Source: Herbaspirillum sp. GW103
GTDB lineage: Bacteria > Pseudomonadota > Gammaproteobacteria > Burkholderiales > Burkholderiaceae_D
NCBI RefSeq assembly: GCF_000261365.1
Contig: NZ_AJVC01000004.1
Location: 682,001 to 746,000, forward strand
DNA: 64,000 nucleotides
Reading direction: 5' to 3'
The notes under the pieces are model-generated. The model was not told where the DNA came from. It did not search any database and worked only from the letters and a program-made list of their open reading frames with translations. Below, one piece after another: positions 18,303-29,684 of this stretch. Positions within the stretch are counted from its first letter, which is position 1; each line of letters starts with the position of its first letter. Position numbers and translations under genes: made by a program.

Positions 18303-19550
18303 TCAGCTTGATGCAGGCTGCTTGTGCGCGGACGGAAACAGCGGCAGGACCAGCATCGCCACGATGGCCACGCCGATCCACACGGCGGCCCATCCGTGCC
18401 AGTGCAGCAGTACCGGAACCGCCTGCGCGGTCAGGAAGAACACACCGAAGACACAGCTGTTGCCCAGCCCCAGCGCCGTGCCGACCTGGGACGCACCGGC
18501 GGCTACGGCCAGTTCGGTGTAGGCCACGCCATGCCAGGCGGAGACCACCACGCCGGCCGCTACCAGCACGCCGCCCAGCCAGGGAAGCGCAGCGGACATG
18601 CCGCTGAGCGAGGACAGGCCGAGCAGCAGGAACAGCACCGCACTGCCCAATGCACAAGCCCGCAGATAAGGGCGGCGCTGGCCGCGCCGGTCGGTCCAGC
18701 GGCCACTGGCGATGCGCGCCACCGCCGCCCCCAGTTGCACCAGCGTGAGCAACACGCTCATGAGCAGCAGGCTGGCCTGCCCCACTTCATGCAGGAAGAT
18801 GCCGCCGAAGCTGATCAGCGCCACCTGCGGCGCGCACAGCAAACCGGTGCCCAGCGCCAGCCGCCATACCAGCGCGCTGCGCAAGGCCGATCCGGCAGGC
18901 TCCGGGGCTGCCTGCGAACTGGCCACCATGTCCGGTTCGCGCAGCCAGCGCAGCACCAGCCCCCCACTGGCCAGGCACAGTGCCATCAGCAATCCGAATA
19001 CCGCGCCAAAGCCCGCGCGGTCGGCCAGCGAGGGCAGCAGCAAGGCACCGATACCGCCCCCCAGCGGCACGGCGGTCTGGCGGATACTCATGGCCAGGCC
19101 GCGTTCGCCTTCGCCGAACCAGGCCATGATGGCACGTCCGCTGGCGCCGTTGACACTGCCACCCAGCAGACCCGCCAGCATGAGACCGCCATACAGCCAC
19201 AGGATCGCCGACGCGCCCTGCGTCGGACGGGCCATCGCCATGAGCAGCAGGAGCGCGGCACTGGTGCCCAGCAGGCCCGCCAGCAGGACCTTGCGATCAC
19301 CCAGGCGGTCGGTCAGTACTCCCCAGGGCAGTTCGCCCAGCGCCACGCCCAGGCTCAACAGGCCCAGCGCCAGTCCCAGTTGCGCATTGCCGAGTTGATA
19401 GTCATTGCGCAGCACCAGCGAGGTGACCGGGATGCCGGAAAACACCGCCGAAAAACTGGCGTTGGCGGCAACGCCCGCGGCCAGCACTTTCCAGCGATGT
19501 ACGGAAGGAACGCCGGTGACTGTTGCGGGAGGGGTGGAGAGGATGGACAA
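18303..19550 (-). CDS. MFS transporter
   Basis: A 415-residue major facilitator with 12 predicted TM helices. It has the loop 2-3 motif A (GVLTDRLGDRKVLLAG), the repeat of that motif in the second half (ASGRWTDRRGQRRPYL) and the central cytoplasmic loop around residues 205-230. The substrate is unknown; its sequence and length are like uncharacterised efflux or nitrate/cyanate-type members. It points leftward and ends 48 bp before the tetR start, so read-through into the TetR unit is possible. The GlxA-type regulator starts divergently 101 bp away and may control it. Confidence 0.9.
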   Translation of the reverse strand: MSILSTPPATVTGVPSVHRWKVLAAGVAANASFSAVFSGIPVTSLVLRNDYQLGNAQLGLALGLLSLGVALGELPWGVLTDRLGDRKVLLAGLLGTSAALLLLMAMARPTQGASAILWLYGGLMLAGLLGGSVNGASGRAIMAWFGEGERGLAMSIRQTAVPLGGGIGALLLPSLADRAGFGAVFGLLMALCLASGGLVLRWLREPDMVASSQAAPEPAGSALRSALVWRLALGTGLLCAPQVALISFGGIFLHEVGQASLLLMSVLLTLVQLGAAVARIASGRWTDRRGQRRPYLRACALGSAVLFLLLGLSSLSGMSAALPWLGGVLVAAGVVVSAWHGVAYTELAVAAGASQVGTALGLGNSCVFGVFFLTAQAVPVLLHWHGWAAVWIGVAIVAMLVLPLFPSAHKQPASS

Positions 19551-19651
19551 GGCGGGCTCCGGTGGGGATCAGGCCTTGCAGTGTGCCGTGCAGGGGTATG
19601 GCTTAAATGTCATAATTCCGGCATTACCAGCCATTTGACGTTTTCTGCACC

Positions 19652-20611
19652 ATGCCCGCGCGCGACATTGCCTTCCTCATTTTTGCCGATTGCAGCATGC
19701 TCGATTTCACCGGTCCGCTGTCGGCCTTCGATGCCGCCAACCGGGTCAGCGGGCGCGCGCTCTATCGGATCACGCTGCATTCCGAGCCGGGCGGCATGAT
19801 CCGCAGTTCGGCGGGGGCGCTGATCCAGACCGAACGCATCGGTCGCGCCAGCTTCGATACCGTGGTGGTAGCAGGAGGCGGGGCACCGCGCGAAGGACTG
19901 GTGTCCGAAGGGCTGCGTCGCTACATCGTGCGCGCAGCCGGTCGCTCGCGCCGCATCGCCGGCGTGTGCACGGGCGCGTTCGTGCTGGCGGCAGCGGGCC
20001 TGCTCGATGGCAGGCGCGCCACCACGCACTGGCGCATGGCGGCCAAGCTGCAGCAGATGTATCCGCAGGTGAAGGTGGACAGCGAGCGCATCTATTCCTG
20101 TGATGGCAAGGTGTGGACCTCGGCGGGAATTTCCGCCGGGATCGATCTGGCCCTGGCGCTGATCGAGGAAGATCACGGTGCCGAACTGGCCAAGGCGGTG
20201 GCGCGCGAGCTGGTGGTGTATCACCGGCGTCCGGGCGGACAGTCGCAGTTCTCGGCCCTGCAGGAGATGGATGGTGGCTCGGAACGCATACGCCGCGCCC
20301 TCAGTTTTGCGCGCGCGCACCTGCATCAGGAAGTGAGCATCGACACGCTGGCCGAAGTGGCCTGTCTCAGCCGCCGTCAGTTCGATCGCAGCTTCGCGGC
20401 CGAGACCGGCCAGACCCCGGCACGTGCCATCGAACAGATGCGTGCGGAAGCGGCGCGGCTACGCATCGAGCAATCGCAGGACAGCCTGGAGAGCATCGCC
20501 CGCGCCACCGGCTTTGGCGATGCCGAGCGCATGCGGCGCGCCTGCCTGCGGCTGTTCGGACAACCGCCACAGGCCATGCGGCGCCTGGCGCGTCTGGACG
20601 ATGCGCAATAG
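19652..20611 (+). CDS. GlxA-family AraC-type regulator
   Basis: This 319-residue protein has an N-terminal DJ-1/PfpI-like domain (residues 5-185) and two C-terminal AraC helix-turn-helices (225-315). The nucleophile-elbow cysteine is C106 (AGVCTGAFVLAAAGLL), followed by the TTHW motif at 124-127; in GlxA regulators this domain is a sensor, not a protease. The AraC part contains VACLSRRQFDRSF and the ATGFGDAERMRR helix. It is divergent from the MFS gene, a common arrangement for a regulator and its target. Confidence 0.92.
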   Translation: MPARDIAFLIFADCSMLDFTGPLSAFDAANRVSGRALYRITLHSEPGGMIRSSAGALIQTERIGRASFDTVVVAGGGAPREGLVSEGLRRYIVRAAGRSRRIAGVCTGAFVLAAAGLLDGRRATTHWRMAAKLQQMYPQVKVDSERIYSCDGKVWTSAGISAGIDLALALIEEDHGAELAKAVARELVVYHRRPGGQSQFSALQEMDGGSERIRRALSFARAHLHQEVSIDTLAEVACLSRRQFDRSFAAETGQTPARAIEQMRAEAARLRIEQSQDSLESIARATGFGDAERMRRACLRLFGQPPQAMRRLARLDDAQ

Positions 20612-20622
20612 GCGGCGTCGGT

Positions 20623-21780
<1,158 letters not shown>

Positions 21781-22107
21781 GGAAAACCTTTGAAAGAGGA
21801 GACATCGCCCGGGATTGCGAAGGCCGGCCTTGCTTGCCGGAAATCTGAGATATGAAGGCTGCAGGGATGCTTTTCAAGCAATTCCTGCGAAAAACCTCGT
21901 AAATCCTGCCCAAAATGCCGCATCGGCAGACAGCAGAAACCGCCAGATGAAGAAAAAGTCGGCCACGGGCATGCAGGAAGACGCTCAGAGGAGGATAATA
22001 TTGCTTCTATCCCCCCGTTTTTAATTCGCGCGACCTTGGCGGCACCTGCCGCATCGATGGCAAGAGCATCGACACCAGGCCGCGCCTGCATCATTGGAAG
22101 AGTTATT
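21781..22107. other. intergenic region, metallophosphoesterase to hypothetical gene
   Basis: This 327-bp divergent gap carries promoters for both flanking genes. A GATAATATT stretch near 21995 resembles a -10 element for the rightward gene. No convincing small ORF or stem was seen. Confidence 0.4.
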
Positions 22108-22650
22108 TTGAGTTCAAGCAAAACCAAACGCTGGCATGGCAATGTCGAGGCGATCAAACCCGAATTCCTCAACGGCGTGATCACCCAGATGAGCTCCTAC
22201 GGCGACCGCGTCCATTTCAGCATGTTCGGTTCGGTGCAAAAGCCGCACTATGAAGTCATCAACAGCTTCGACAAGAAGATGGCCTTCGATGGCAACCACC
22301 ACCTGCACCGTGCCGAGGAAACCGAGTTCGGTCCCGGCAACGTGACCCCCATCTTCACCCTTGACCAGATCAAGCGCATCGTCGCCACCGGCGGCAGCGG
22401 CACCCGCAGCACGCCCCGTTCGGCACGTGCCTCCTCGGCGCGCAGCGCCGCCGGCACCGCCCGCCCGACCACCGCCGCAGCGCGCGCACGTGAAGCGGTC
22501 GATGGCGAGAAGTACGCCTACTTCAAGGCCAATCGCCACATGCTGCCCGATGAAATCAACCAGCATTCCGATGAGATCAGCAAGCTCATGCTCAATGGCA
22601 TGTCGGCCGAGCAGGCTTTCGGCGAAGTGATTTCCAAGTACTTCGACTGA
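22108..22650 (+). CDS. hypothetical protein with basic Ser/Ala/Arg-rich linker
   Basis: This 180-residue protein is not recognised. The N-terminal 95 residues look folded (RWHGNVEAIKPEFLNGVITQ, then a beta-rich stretch with FSMFGSVQKPHYEVINSF). Residues about 97-132 form a low-complexity linker of Gly, Thr, Ser, Arg and Ala. The last 45 residues are again ordered (DEINQHSDEISKLMLNGMSA, then EQAFGEVISKYFD) and may be a small helical domain. The TTG start at 22108 is chosen because GGAAGAG lies five bases upstream; an ATG at 22036 extends the frame but lacks a ribosome site. It is monocistronic, ended by a strong terminator. A nucleic-acid-binding role is only a guess from the basic linker. Confidence 0.7.
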   Translation: MSSSKTKRWHGNVEAIKPEFLNGVITQMSSYGDRVHFSMFGSVQKPHYEVINSFDKKMAFDGNHHLHRAEETEFGPGNVTPIFTLDQIKRIVATGGSGTRSTPRSARASSARSAAGTARPTTAAARAREAVDGEKYAYFKANRHMLPDEINQHSDEISKLMLNGMSAEQAFGEVISKYFD

Positions 22651-22705
22651 GACGGGACGACGGCACGATCCGTCTGAACGGCCCTAAAAGGGAAATCAAC
22701 ATGGA

Positions 22706-22735
22706 AATGGCCGGAGCTTCGTCTCCGGCCATTTT
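22706..22735. terminator. bidirectional terminator
   Basis: AATGGCCGGAG (22706-22716) and CTCCGGCCATT (22723-22733) form a perfect 11-bp stem with a 6-base loop and T-runs on either strand. It serves the hypothetical gene and the convergent ppk2. Confidence 0.92.
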
Positions 22736-22767
22736 CGTTGAGGCGCCCTGCTCTGCCGATCAATCGA

Positions 22768-23679
22768 TCAGTAGATTTCCGGCACCATCATGGTATCGGG
22801 TACCGGGTGGCGCTCATAGTCCTCATGGCGCTCACGCTCGGGCAGCAGCACCGGCGGATGCGGCACTTCGGCATAGGGCATCTGCTGCAGCAGGTGATGG
22901 ATGCAGTTCAGACGGGCCTTCTTCTTGTCCACTGCCTGCACCACCCACCACGGCGCTTCCGGAATGTGGGTGCGCTCCAGCATCACTTCCTTGGCCTTGG
23001 TGTATTCCTCCCAGCGACGACGCGACTCCAGGTCCATGGGGCTCAGCTTCCACTGCTTGAGCGGATCATGAATGCGCGAGAGGAAACGCAGATGCTGTTC
23101 TTCATCGGTGATGGAGAACCAGTACTTGATGACCTGGATGCCGGCACGGGTCAACATGCGTTCGAACTCGGGCACGGAGCGGAAGAATTCCTCGTACTGT
23201 TCGTCGGTACAGAAACCCATCACCCTTTCCACACCCGCGCGGTTGTACCAGCTGCGGTCGAACAGCACGATCTCGCCGGCCGCCGGCAGATGCGATACAT
23301 AACGCTGGAAGTACCATTGCGTGCGTTCGCGGTCATTGGGTGCCGGCAGCGCAGCCACGCGGGCCACGCGCGGGTTCAGGCGCTGGGTGATGCGCTTGAT
23401 CACGCCCCCCTTGCCGGCGGCGTCGCGTCCCTCGAAGACGATCACCACCTTGTGCCCGGTCTGTACCACCCAGTCCTGCAGCTTGACCAGCTCGCCCTGC
23501 AGGCGGAACAGTTCGCGGAAATACAGGCGACGGTATTCCTTTTCCTCGCTGCCATGGGCGCTGGAAAATTCACCGGTCACCGGATCGACGGTGCGGTCTT
23601 CCAGTTCCAGCTCCATTTCTTCGTCATAGCTGTCGGCCAGTTCGCGGTGGACGCGCTTGACCAGTTCTTCCTTATCCAT
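22768..23679 (-). CDS. ppk2: polyphosphate kinase 2 (PPK2)
   Basis: A 303-residue class I-length PPK2, which transfers phosphate between polyphosphate and nucleoside diphosphates. The P-loop is FEGRDAAGKGG, the Walker B/lid block is LFDRSWYNRAGVERVMGF, and the family sequence PHPPVLLPERERHEDYERHP closes the protein. Residues 1-40 are an acidic N-terminal extension common in this class. The ATG at 23679 has GAGG five bases before it; the open frame to 23880 is unlikely to be translated. It is transcribed alone, divergent from oxyR. Confidence 0.95.
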   Translation of the reverse strand: MDKEELVKRVHRELADSYDEEMELELEDRTVDPVTGEFSSAHGSEEKEYRRLYFRELFRLQGELVKLQDWVVQTGHKVVIVFEGRDAAGKGGVIKRITQRLNPRVARVAALPAPNDRERTQWYFQRYVSHLPAAGEIVLFDRSWYNRAGVERVMGFCTDEQYEEFFRSVPEFERMLTRAGIQVIKYWFSITDEEQHLRFLSRIHDPLKQWKLSPMDLESRRRWEEYTKAKEVMLERTHIPEAPWWVVQAVDKKKARLNCIHHLLQQMPYAEVPHPPVLLPERERHEDYERHPVPDTMMVPEIY

Positions 23680-23922
23680 CATGTCCTCGTGTGCAAGATA
23701 AAGTGGCGAACGCGGCACTTCCCTTCGCCTGAAAGTGCGTGACAACATACCTGCCCTTTGTGACCAAGACATGACAGGCGGATAACATCGCAACAGCAAT
23801 ACCGCCGGCCCTGCCCCTGAAGGTCCATCCTGCATCAACTGGCTTCCAAATGCCATGATGCCCTGCAGAACCTGCCGCACGAAAATACGCTATAGTCCCG
23901 AAAACGATTCCGGCATAAGAGC

Positions 23923-24870
23923 ATGACACTTACAGAACTCAAATACATCGTGGCCGTCGCGCGGGAAAAGCATTTCGGCCATGCAGCAGAAGCTTGTTTC
24001 GTCGCCCAGCCCACGCTGTCGGTGGCCATCAAGAAACTGGAAGATGAGCTGGGCGTTGTCATCTTCGAACGCGGCGGCACCGAGGTCTCGGTCACTCCGC
24101 TGGGTGCGCAGATCGTCGCCCAGGCCGAGCGCGTGCTGGAGCAGACCGCCGCCATCAAGGAAATCGCCAACCAGAACAAGGACCCGCTATCGGGCCCCTT
24201 GCGTCTGGGCATCATCTACACCATCGGCCCCTACCTGCTGCCTTCGCTGGTCAAGACCATGATCGAGCGGGTGCCGCAGATGCCGCTGATCCTGCAGGAG
24301 AATTTCACCACGCGGCTGATCGAACTGCTGCGCCAGGGAGAGCTCGATGCGGCCATCATGGCCCTGCCCTTCCCCGAGCATGGGCTAAACGTGACGCCGC
24401 TGTACGACGAGCAATTCATGGTGGCGCTGCCGCGCCAGCACAAGTGGGCCGAGCGCAAGGAAATCGATGCGCGTGAACTCAAGAGCGAGACCATGCTGCT
24501 GCTGGGCAACGGCCACTGCTTCCGCGATCAGGTGCTGGAAGTCTGCCCGGAGATGTCGCGCTTCTCCACCAATGGCGATGGCATCGCCCGCACCTTCGAG
24601 GGGTCGTCACTGGAGACCATCCGTCATATGGTGTCCTCGGGCATCGGGGTGACCGTGTTGCCGCGCGCCTCCATCGCCGATGCCGACGCGCGCGACGGCA
24701 TGGTGCGTTATGTTCCCTTCGTCGCGCCGGCCCCTTCGCGCCGAGTGGTCATCGCCTGGCGCAAGAGTTTTACACGGCAGGCCGCCATCGATGCGGTGCA
24801 TCAGGCGGTGCTGGCTTGCAAGCTCAATGGGGTGGAGATGCTCACCGAAGAGTCGGCCAGCGCGGCTTGA
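23923..24870 (+). CDS. oxyR: hydrogen peroxide-sensing LysR regulator OxyR
   Basis: This 315-residue LysR-type regulator has the winged HTH at residues 2-60 and the redox-sensing cysteines at C199 (GNGHCF) and C208 (LEVCPE), the same numbers as in E. coli OxyR. Peroxide forms a C199-C208 disulfide and turns on catalase and peroxidase genes. The glutathione peroxidase gene at 35 kb is a possible but unproven target. It is divergent from ppk2 with a 243-bp gap holding both promoters. Confidence 0.97.
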   Translation: MTLTELKYIVAVAREKHFGHAAEACFVAQPTLSVAIKKLEDELGVVIFERGGTEVSVTPLGAQIVAQAERVLEQTAAIKEIANQNKDPLSGPLRLGIIYTIGPYLLPSLVKTMIERVPQMPLILQENFTTRLIELLRQGELDAAIMALPFPEHGLNVTPLYDEQFMVALPRQHKWAERKEIDARELKSETMLLLGNGHCFRDQVLEVCPEMSRFSTNGDGIARTFEGSSLETIRHMVSSGIGVTVLPRASIADADARDGMVRYVPFVAPAPSRRVVIAWRKSFTRQAAIDAVHQAVLACKLNGVEMLTEESASAA

Positions 24871-24896
24871 TCCCTGCGTCAGCTTGCAAGGAAAAG

Positions 24897-24918
24897 GGGC
24901 CTCGCAATTGCGAGGCCC
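24897..24918. terminator. bidirectional terminator between oxyR and ugpC
   Basis: GGGCCTCGC (24897-24905) and GCGAGGCCC (24910-24918) form a 9-bp stem around AATT. The minus-strand copy is followed by CCTTTTCC, so it can stop ugpBAEC transcription as well as oxyR. Confidence 0.85.
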
Positions 24919-24950
24919 GTGTCATTTCTGCCAGTACGACGTGTTGGAAC

Positions 24951-26045
<1,095 letters not shown>

Positions 26046-26071
26046 GGTTGTCAGTAGTTAAATGATATAAA

Positions 26072-26923
26072 TTATTTCTCGGAATCGACCAGGCCCTTGA
26101 CGAACCATTTCTGCATCAGCACCACCACCAGCCCGGGCGGAAGCATGGCCAGGATCATGGTGGCCATTACCAGGTTCCACTCGACGGCCGAATCGCCACC
26201 GGAAATCAAGGTCTTGATGCCGATGCCGATGGGATACATGCTGGTGTCGGTGGCGATGATGAGCGGCCAAAGGTACTGGTTCCAGCCGTAGATGAACATG
26301 ATCACGAACAGCGCAATGACATTGGTTCGCGACAGCGGCCACAGCACATCCTTGAGGAAGCGCAGCGGCCCGGCACCATCAATGCGCGCGGCTTCGGCCA
26401 GTTCATCAGGCACCGTCAGGAAGAACTGGCGGAACAGGAAGGTGGCCGTGGCCGAGGCGATCAGCGGAATGCTCAGACCCGCATAGCTGTTGAGCATGCC
26501 CAGGTCGGAAACGACCTGGTAGGTCGGCGTGATGCGCACCTCCACCGGCAGCATCAGCGTGACAAAGATCATCCAGAAGAACAGCCCTCGCCCCGGAAAG
26601 CGGAAGTACACGATGGCAAAGGCCGAGAGCATGGAAATGGAGATCTTGCCGATGGCGATGATGAGCGCAGTGGCCAGGCTCACCCACAGCATGTGCAGCA
26701 CCGGTGGTGCGCTCACCTGGCCGGATGCGCCCTTGAAGAGCACCGCGCCGTAGTTGTTCAGAAATTCCCCGCCCGGCACCAGCGACAGCGGCGACAGCGC
26801 CGATTGCTCGGCGGTCTGGGTGCTGGCCACGAAGGCGACATACAGCGGGAAGAACACGATGAGTACACCCAGCACCAGCACCACATGGCTGAGGAAATCG
26901 AGGATGGGGCGACGTTCGATCAT
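26072..26923 (-). CDS. ugpE: sn-glycerol-3-phosphate ABC transporter permease UgpE
   Basis: This 283-residue MalG-type permease has six TM helices and the EAA loop (EAARIDGAGPLRFLKDVLWP). It pairs with UgpA to form the channel. The ATG at 26923 follows GAGG with seven-base spacing and starts the family N-terminus MIERRPILDFLSH; the open frame further out is not membrane-like. It lies 52 bp after ugpA and 26 bp before ugpC. Confidence 0.94.
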   Translation of the reverse strand: MIERRPILDFLSHVVLVLGVLIVFFPLYVAFVASTQTAEQSALSPLSLVPGGEFLNNYGAVLFKGASGQVSAPPVLHMLWVSLATALIIAIGKISISMLSAFAIVYFRFPGRGLFFWMIFVTLMLPVEVRITPTYQVVSDLGMLNSYAGLSIPLIASATATFLFRQFFLTVPDELAEAARIDGAGPLRFLKDVLWPLSRTNVIALFVIMFIYGWNQYLWPLIIATDTSMYPIGIGIKTLISGGDSAVEWNLVMATMILAMLPPGLVVVLMQKWFVKGLVDSEK

Positions 26924-26975
26924 GCGGTCACCTCTTCGATCTGGAGGAAGAAAAGAGCGTTCATGGGAGCGGGCT

Positions 26976-27860
26976 TCATGCGTATTGCACCTTCTTTTCA
27001 ACGTACTTGAACTGCACCACGGTCAGCAGGATCACCAGCGCCATGAGCACCACCGATTGCGCCGCCGAGCCGCCCAGGTCGCCGCCTCTGAAGCCGTCGG
27101 TGAAGACCTTGTAGACCAGGATCTCGGTATCCTTGCCGGGACCGCCGTGGGTGGTAGCATCGACGATGACGAAGGTATCGAAGAAGGCATAGACCACGTT
27201 GACCACGAAGAGGAAGAACGTGGTCGGCGAGATCAGCGGGAAGACGATGGTGAAGAAGCGCTTGACCGGCCCCGCGCCATCGATGGCGGCGGCTTCGATG
27301 AGCGACTTGGGAATCGACTGCAGGCCGGCCAGGAAGAACAGGAAGTTGTAGCTGATCTGCTTCCAGATGGCCGCGATGACGATGAGGATCATGGCATGCG
27401 TGCCATTGATCATGTAGTCCCAGGGCAGACCCAGCCAGGTCAGCACGTGCGAGAGGATGCCCAGGGAGGGACTGAGCAGGAACATCCACAGCACCCCGAC
27501 CACCACCGGCGAGACCGCATAGGGCCAGATGAGGAAGGTCTTGTAGACCGAGGCGCCACGGCGCACACGGTCGGCGAAGACCGCCAGCAGCAAGGATAGC
27601 GCCAGGCCGAAGAAGGCCACCAGCGCCGAGAAGATGGCCGTGGTACGGAAGGATTCGAGGTAGGTCGGGTCGGCGAAGAGGGTCTTGAAATTGTCGAGCC
27701 AGACGAATTCGGAATAGCCGCCGAAGGCATCCTGCAGCAGCATGGACTGATACAGCGCCTGCACCGCAGGCCAGAAGAAGAACAGCAAAGTGATGATGAT
27801 CTGCGGTGCCACCAGCAGATAGGGCAACCACTTCGAGGTGAAGCGCGCGCGTTTTTCCAC
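26976..27860 (-). CDS. ugpA: sn-glycerol-3-phosphate ABC transporter permease UgpA
   Basis: A 294-residue MalF-type permease with six TM helices and the EAA loop (EAAAIDGAGPVKRFFTIVFP). The N-terminus KWLPYLLVAPQIIITLLFFF is typical of UgpA. The start is a GTG at 27860 with no strong Shine-Dalgarno, and a perfect 7-bp stem (27870-27888) ends ten bases upstream. This may keep permease levels below those of the binding protein. Confidence 0.94.
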   Translation of the reverse strand: MEKRARFTSKWLPYLLVAPQIIITLLFFFWPAVQALYQSMLLQDAFGGYSEFVWLDNFKTLFADPTYLESFRTTAIFSALVAFFGLALSLLLAVFADRVRRGASVYKTFLIWPYAVSPVVVGVLWMFLLSPSLGILSHVLTWLGLPWDYMINGTHAMILIVIAAIWKQISYNFLFFLAGLQSIPKSLIEAAAIDGAGPVKRFFTIVFPLISPTTFFLFVVNVVYAFFDTFVIVDATTHGGPGKDTEILVYKVFTDGFRGGDLGGSAAQSVVLMALVILLTVVQFKYVEKKVQYA

Positions 27861-27869
27861 GATCGTTCC

Positions 27870-27990
27870 GGCCAGGGATCGCCTGGCCGCAGAGGTTGAT
27901 TGAATCGGAACCGGATGTCAGCTTGCTGACATCCCAAAACGGAAGCCGGCGTTGCCCTCCAGGATCGTGGAGGACAGCGCCGGTTCCTGT
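27870..27990 (-). promoter_or_regulatory. two stems in the ugpB-ugpA spacer
   Basis: The spacer holds two inverted repeats. GGCCAGG/CCTGGCC at 27870-27888 sits directly before the ugpA GTG. A longer imperfect stem at about 27943-27986 is built from GCCGGCG, CCTCC, GGAGG and CGCCGG. Such stems after a binding-protein gene commonly shield the upstream message and lower downstream expression. Confidence 0.55.
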
Positions 27991-28035
27991 CCCGTCGTCG
28001 CGTTCAGGCCGGACGGGAGCTACTGCGCAAGGAAA

Positions 28036-29349
28036 TTACTGGTTGCCCTTGTTGGCCTTCTCGAAACGGGCCAGCAGTTCGTCGCCGCGCTTGACGGCGG
28101 AGTCCAGCGCTTCCTTGGCGGTCTTCTTGCCGGTCCAGACGTTTTCCAGTTCCTCGTCGAAGACGGTGCGGATCTGCGGATAATTGCCCAGGCGCAGGCC
28201 ACGCGACTTCTCGGTGGTCTTGACGATCATCTGCTTGACGGCCACGTCGGTGCCCGGATTGCGCTCATAGAAACCGGAGCTCTTGGTCAGCTCGTAGGCC
28301 GCCTTGGTGACCGGCAGGTAACCGGTATCCTGGTGCCACTTGGCGGCCACTTCCGGCTTGGAGAGGTAGCTGAAGAACTTGGCCACGCCCTTGTATTCAT
28401 CGGCCTTCTTGCCGTTCATCACCCACAGCGAAGCGCCGCCGATGACGGTGTTCTGCGGGGCGCCCGGCACGTCGCTGTAGTACGGCAGCGGCGCCACGCC
28501 GAACTTGAACTTGGCGTTCTTGCGGATATCCGCGTAGGCCGAGGAAGAGCCGGTGATGATGGCGCATTCGCCCGCGTTGAACTTGGCGTTGGCCTCGTCC
28601 TTGCGGCCGGCGTAGGTGAAGTAGCCCTGCTTGGCCCAGTTCGACAGGTTCTCGATGTGGCGCACGTGCAGCGGGCTGTTCATCTTCAGGCGCGCATCCA
28701 GGCCGCCGAAGCCGTTGTTCTTGGTCGCCAGCTCAACGTTGTGCCAGGTTGAAAACGATTCCAGATGCACCCAGGATTGCCAGGTCGTGGTGTAGACGCA
28801 CGATGCGCCGCTGGCCTTGATCTTGGCGGCCATGCCGATGAATTCCTGCCAGGTGGCGGGCGGCTTTTCCGGATTCAGGCCGGCCTTGGCGAACATGTCC
28901 TTGTTGTAGAACATGATGGTGGTGGAGCTGTTGAAGGGGAAGGACATCATGCCCTTCGGGGTCGAGTAGTAACCGGCCACGGCGGGCACGTAGGCGTTCT
29001 GGTCGAACTTCTCGCCGGCCTGGTGCATCACTTCATAGACCGGTTTGACTGCGCCCTTGGCGTAGATCATGGTGGCGGTGCCCACTTCGAACACCTGCAG
29101 GATGTCGGGCGCGTTGCCGGCACGATAGGCGGCAATGGCGGCGGCCATCGATTCGTCGTAGGTCCCCTTGTAGACCGGCACGATCTTGTAATCGCTCTGG
29201 GTCTTGTTGAAGTCGTCAGCCAGGGCATTGACGCGTTCGCCCAGGGCGCCGGTCATGGAATGCCACCAGGTGATCTCGGTTGCGGCGAAGGCGGAGGATG
29301 TGATCGTCGCCAGGACACCGGTCGCGATCAGTGTTTTCATCATGTTCAT
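28036..29349 (-). CDS. ugpB: sn-glycerol-3-phosphate ABC transporter binding protein UgpB
   Basis: This 437-residue periplasmic solute-binding protein of family 1 has a signal peptide (MNMMKTLIATGVLATITSSA, then FA cleaved before ATEITWWHSM). ITWWHSMTGALGERVNALAD and the C-terminal LRLGNYPQIRTVFDEELENV are strongly UgpB-like. It is the first gene of the operon. GAGG precedes the ATG at 29349; the longer frame to 29439 would bury the signal peptide. Confidence 0.95.
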   Translation of the reverse strand: MNMMKTLIATGVLATITSSAFAATEITWWHSMTGALGERVNALADDFNKTQSDYKIVPVYKGTYDESMAAAIAAYRAGNAPDILQVFEVGTATMIYAKGAVKPVYEVMHQAGEKFDQNAYVPAVAGYYSTPKGMMSFPFNSSTTIMFYNKDMFAKAGLNPEKPPATWQEFIGMAAKIKASGASCVYTTTWQSWVHLESFSTWHNVELATKNNGFGGLDARLKMNSPLHVRHIENLSNWAKQGYFTYAGRKDEANAKFNAGECAIITGSSSAYADIRKNAKFKFGVAPLPYYSDVPGAPQNTVIGGASLWVMNGKKADEYKGVAKFFSYLSKPEVAAKWHQDTGYLPVTKAAYELTKSSGFYERNPGTDVAVKQMIVKTTEKSRGLRLGNYPQIRTVFDEELENVWTGKKTAKEALDSAVKRGDELLARFEKANKGNQ

Positions 29350-29684
29350 CAGAGGGAACCTCTCGAAAAAAGGGGGTTTGATGCTAACAACGCTCCATGA
29401 CAGCCGCGTTACATTAGCCGTACTGCTGGCTTTGGGCAAAGGAAATGCGTGTGGCCATGCAGCACGAAAACCGAAAACGTCTCAGGAAATGGGAATTGGT
29501 TTTTATTATTTCTGCTACAGATGCTACGGATGCTACGGATGCTGCCGCTACGACTGCCTCGCAACGCCGCGCCGCATCGGTCCCGGGACCGGCCCGGCCT
29601 GCCGTTGGCACACCAGAAAAAGCACGACGGTGCGAAAACGTCGTCGCGAATTATAATGCGGTCTTTCGATTTTGCGGACATTCC
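29350..29684. other. ugpB-ubiA divergent intergenic region with 9-bp repeats
   Basis: A 335-bp gap with promoters in both directions. At 29512-29547 a 9-bp unit (TGCTACGGA and close variants) is repeated about four times. TATAAT at 29652-29657 is a likely -10 for ubiA, about 28 bp before its ATG. An in-frame extension of ubiA through this region exists, but it encodes simple repeats and is not family-like. Confidence 0.5.

Noticed and set aside
18324-19799. 491-codon plus-strand ORF over the MFS gene
   Set aside because: A Gln/His/Arg-rich antisense frame with no family signal; the MFS transporter on the other strand has clear motifs.
29445-29684. 80-codon N-terminal extension of UbiA
   Set aside because: It encodes simple ATD repeats and has no family match; UbiA begins normally at 29685 behind a TATAAT.
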